Assembly (NCBI GenBank): GCA_026394855.1
Contig: JAPLZT010000115.1
Coordinates: forward strand, 1 to 13,444
DNA: 13,444 bases
Direction of reading: 5' to 3'
DNA from: Candidatus Woesebacteria bacterium
GTDB taxonomy: Bacteria > Patescibacteriota > Microgenomatia > UBA8517
Part shown: positions 12,106-13,444 of the stretch, in pieces
How the letters are laid out: each line of letters starts with the position of its first letter
Position numbering within the stretch: the first letter of the stretch is position 1
Notes under the pieces: generated by a model
Told to the model about the DNA's origin: nothing
Database searches by the model: none
What the model saw: only the letters and a program-made list of their open reading frames with translations
Translations under genes and position numbers: made by a program

Positions 12106-12309
12106 TTCAGGTAATCATATTTTACTAAAATATGAAGATTGGAGAAACACCACCAGAAATAGTGAAAGTGAGGTCTTGTTGATTTAGTACTGTAGTCTTT
12201 AGGTAATTTTGATTTCCAAAGGATTGTTCCTAGAAGTTCCGTTCCTGCAACTATCCAAACATATCTAAACTTGGCCATTTTTCGCCCATTTTGGCCAACT
12301 TTCGTTGGA
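11968..12309. other. Gene-free stretch between endonuclease and protease
   Basis: I see no secure gene here. It contains part of the hairpin cluster, the first copy of the 16-base repeat GTTCGAGCCAACTTTT (12007-12022), and near the protease stop an inverted repeat TTGGCCA/TGGCCAA (12271-12277 and 12292-12298) adjoining the hairpin described separately. A minus-strand frame with ATG at 12278 is open to 12090 but lacks a ribosome binding site. Confidence 0.5.
12295..12308 (-). terminator. GNRA-capped hairpin right after the protease stop
   Basis: On the minus strand CCAAC-GAAA-GTTGG starts 2 bases after the TAG stop: a 5-bp stem with a GAAA tetraloop. Its right arm overlaps a second inverted repeat (TTGGCCA...TGGCCAA). 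It is a possible transcript-end structure, but no U-run follows. Confidence 0.35.
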
Positions 12310-13023
12310 CTATCCTCGTTCTGCAAACACCGTGGTTCCACAAAATAATCCATCTAATTTTGCTTTACTTACCACTCCAATAACCTTATTTGTAATTGAA
12401 CCACTATTAGCCATAATCACAGGGCCTCCACTGCGTCCCCTACAAACTAATCCTGTCTTAGAGTAAATAATAAGATCGTCATCTTTGATGCCTTCAACAA
12501 CCCCTTGATCGTACGTCCCGCTAAACACATCAGGCAAAACAACTGTTTGACCTATCGCTACTTCTCCATTTATCCACTGGAGAGGAGTAAGGTTCCCTTC
12601 AATAATAAGCGAACGAGTAAAAAGTTCATTGCTTTCACCAATAGGGAAATGAATAATAAGCTCATCATCAAAAACGGGGTCATCGGGATTAAATTCTTCG
12701 ATAGGTCTTTTTAAGTGTATGGGTTGGTTGGGATATCCTAAAATCAATGCATGTGATGGTTGATAGACTGCCCAAGCAGCAATATGTTGCACTGTCACAA
12801 TAGAAAGCATTCCATCCCGTTCCTCAATAAAGCCAGTACCATCAAATTTTGAGTTTTTATTGTCTCGGATATGTACAACTGATCGAAGGATTGCTGCTTC
12901 CGATTCAACCCTACTTTGTTCAATCGTGTCTAAAAATCTCTTGAACAAAATTCCCAATCCTATTCCAGCGCCAGTAGCCCCTGCAACTTTTAAAAAGTCT
13001 CTTCTTGATAATGTCTCTGACAT
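12310..13023 (-). CDS. Tat-type secreted trypsin-like serine protease
   Basis: The protein is 237 residues. The N-terminus has a twin-arginine signal (SRRDFLK, residues 6-12) followed by a Gly/Ala-rich hydrophobic stretch (VAGATGAGIGLGILF), so it is probably exported folded, or remains anchored since no clear cleavage site is seen. GTGFI (62-66), H80 in TVQHIAAW, D119 or D120 in DDELIIHF and S198 in GRSGGPVI give the chymotrypsin-fold (S1/trypsin-like peptidase_2) triad. The usual Asp before the nucleophile Ser (GDSGGP) is Arg here; GxSGG is otherwise intact. Total length suits a bare protease domain without PDZ. Substrate is unknown. It stands alone, with a promoter and an AAAGGG ribosome-binding-like sequence 9 bases before the ATG. 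The gene is flanked on both sides by repeat-rich gene-free DNA. Confidence 0.85.
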   Translation of the reverse strand: MSETLSRRDFLKVAGATGAGIGLGILFKRFLDTIEQSRVESEAAILRSVVHIRDNKNSKFDGTGFIEERDGMLSIVTVQHIAAWAVYQPSHALILGYPNQPIHLKRPIEEFNPDDPVFDDELIIHFPIGESNELFTRSLIIEGNLTPLQWINGEVAIGQTVVLPDVFSGTYDQGVVEGIKDDDLIIYSKTGLVCRGRSGGPVIMANSGSITNKVIGVVSKAKLDGLFCGTTVFAERG

Positions 13024-13048
13024 AGTTATTAACCCTTTGAACTGAAGA

Positions 13049-13077
13049 ATTATACAGGATTATGGCGTAAAATTCAC
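13049..13077 (-). promoter_or_regulatory. Protease promoter
   Basis: On the minus strand a perfect TATAAT (13054-13049) has GTGAAT (13077-13072) 17 bases upstream, a weak -35 match. The predicted start near 13042 leaves a leader of about 19 bases containing AAAGGG, so this gene, unlike most others in the window, has a conventional leader. Confidence 0.5.
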
Positions 13078-13134
13078 TATCCGCTTCCAGATTTTAGTAG
13101 TTGTAATTATATGGCAAAAGAAATATAAATTATT

Positions 13135-13197
13135 TTGCAACCGGTTTTTGATGGCACGTCTGTCAGTTAGGATCGATCCTAACTGGTTGCAACAGAC
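13135..13197. repeat. Nested palindrome around a perfect 22-bp inverted repeat
   Basis: CAGTTAGGATC followed at once by its exact reverse complement spans 13164-13185. GTCTGT (13158-13163) and ACAGAC (13192-13197) flank it as a second pair, and TTGCAACC (13135-13142) pairs with GGTTGCAA (13185-13192). The pairings partly compete, so it may switch between forms as RNA, or be a protein-binding or recombination site as DNA. Confidence 0.75.
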
Positions 13198-13444
13198 ACG
13201 TCACTTTAGTTTCATAAAAGTTCTTTAAAATTTTTTCGTTTTTATTTTTTCGCCTGACGGCGATGTTCGAGCCAACTTTTGCGGAGGCGAGGCCGAAGGC
13301 CGAGCCGGAGCGAGCACATTACGAGTTTTCTTGGAAATACATTCGAATTTTCGTATACACAGTGCACAAACTATAAGTTAAGTCCGTTTCGTTTCGCGGC
13401 CATAAAATTTGATTCTGTCGCCTTTGAAGAAAAGCTGAATCGTT

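Larger units (their letters stand above)
12007..13280. repeat. 16-base direct repeats flanking the protease gene
   Basis: GTTCGAGCCAACTTTT occurs at 12007-12022 and 13265-13280, same orientation, on either side of the protease gene. The flanking bases diverge at once. It may be a dispersed repeat, or the ends of a cassette. Confidence 0.55.
13024..13444. other. Gene-free, repeat-rich right end
   Basis: Apart from the protease promoter, this stretch holds the nested palindrome at 13135-13197, a small hairpin TCGCC-TGAC-GGCGA (about 13249-13262) after a T-rich run, the second copy of GTTCGAGCCAACTTTT (13265-13280), and a GC-rich repeat with GGCC-GAA-GGCC (about 13281-13316). Several frames stay open to the right edge, but none has a start, ribosome site or recognisable product, so I call no gene. 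Confidence 0.5.

Noticed and set aside
12090..12278. Minus-strand frame of about 62 codons beginning MAKFRYVWIVAGTELLG after the protease gene
   Set aside because: No ribosome binding site or promoter is seen. Its start lies in the inverted repeat TTGGCCA/TGGCCAA and its end in the hairpin cluster. The composition is odd (many aromatic residues); it is more likely non-coding repeat DNA, though a small gene is not excluded.
13281..13444. Several frames open to the right edge, for example a plus-strand frame reading FDSVAFEEKLNR at the end and a minus-strand frame reading FFKGDRIKFYGRETKRT
   Set aside because: Three or more frames are open at once over a GC-rich repeat, none has a start codon with a ribosome site in the window, and no family is recognised.
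1..13444. CRISPR array or toxin-antitoxin pair
   Set aside because: No regularly spaced repeat series is present, and no small gene pair with recognisable toxin or antitoxin motifs was found; repeats here are isolated palindromes or pairs.

Overview
The window looks like a piece of an AT-rich, small-genome bacterium, most likely a member of the Candidate Phyla Radiation (Patescibacteria), perhaps a Microgenomates-type lineage. This is inference from style, not from a marker gene. The signs are AT-rich DNA, short tightly packed genes with 4-base ATGA/GTGA overlaps, several sigma70-like promoters sitting almost on the start codon, many small palindromic repeats in and between genes, two LAGLIDADG homing elements, and several membrane proteins of no recognised family. 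TGA is used as a stop (xerC, yebC, dksA), so this is not a TGA=Gly lineage such as Gracilibacteria.

Layout. 1-3447 (all minus strand): the 5' end of a putative alpha/beta-hydrolase gene, a XerC/D tyrosine recombinase split by a 420-residue homing intein at its active site, a small two-helix membrane protein, and an unrecognised 231-residue soluble protein. 3448-4205: a 758-base gene-free stretch with an AT tract, hairpins, one perfect DnaA-box match and short direct repeats. 4206-5701 (minus): yebC and an overlapping multi-pass membrane protein. 5770-6417 (plus): a TPR protein divergent from yebC; the two promoters use the same -35 palindrome. 6424-10560 (minus): a compact run of five genes (membrane protein, DksA/TraR zinc-finger protein, RluA/RluD-type pseudouridine synthase, KefB-like antiporter with a TrkA-N domain, membrane-anchored LytR_C-like protein) in which four genes overlap or abut the next. 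10589-11050 (plus): a small membrane protein of metal-dependent-hydrolase type. 11132-11217: tRNA-Leu(CAA), followed directly by a two-motif LAGLIDADG endonuclease gene. 12310-13023 (minus): a Tat-type secreted trypsin-like serine protease. The flanks of the last two genes (11890-12310 and 13024-13444) are full of hairpins and repeats.

How it fits together. Most genes are housekeeping: chromosome resolution (Xer), translation and RNA modification (YebC, RluA-type synthase, tRNA), transcription (DksA-like), ion homeostasis (antiporter) and envelope functions. On this background lie selfish or repetitive elements: the intein inside xerC, the homing endonuclease at the tRNA 3' end, and palindromic repeats that have entered coding sequence. 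The clearest such case is a 14-residue insertion in XerC; a smaller one is likely in the pseudouridine synthase, and repeat-derived tails are likely on the TPR protein and the endonuclease. The most interesting features are the intein between the HxxRH motif and the following Ser of XerC, the coding palindromes, the tRNA-anchored endonuclease, and a recurrent promoter design predicting leaderless or nearly leaderless mRNAs.
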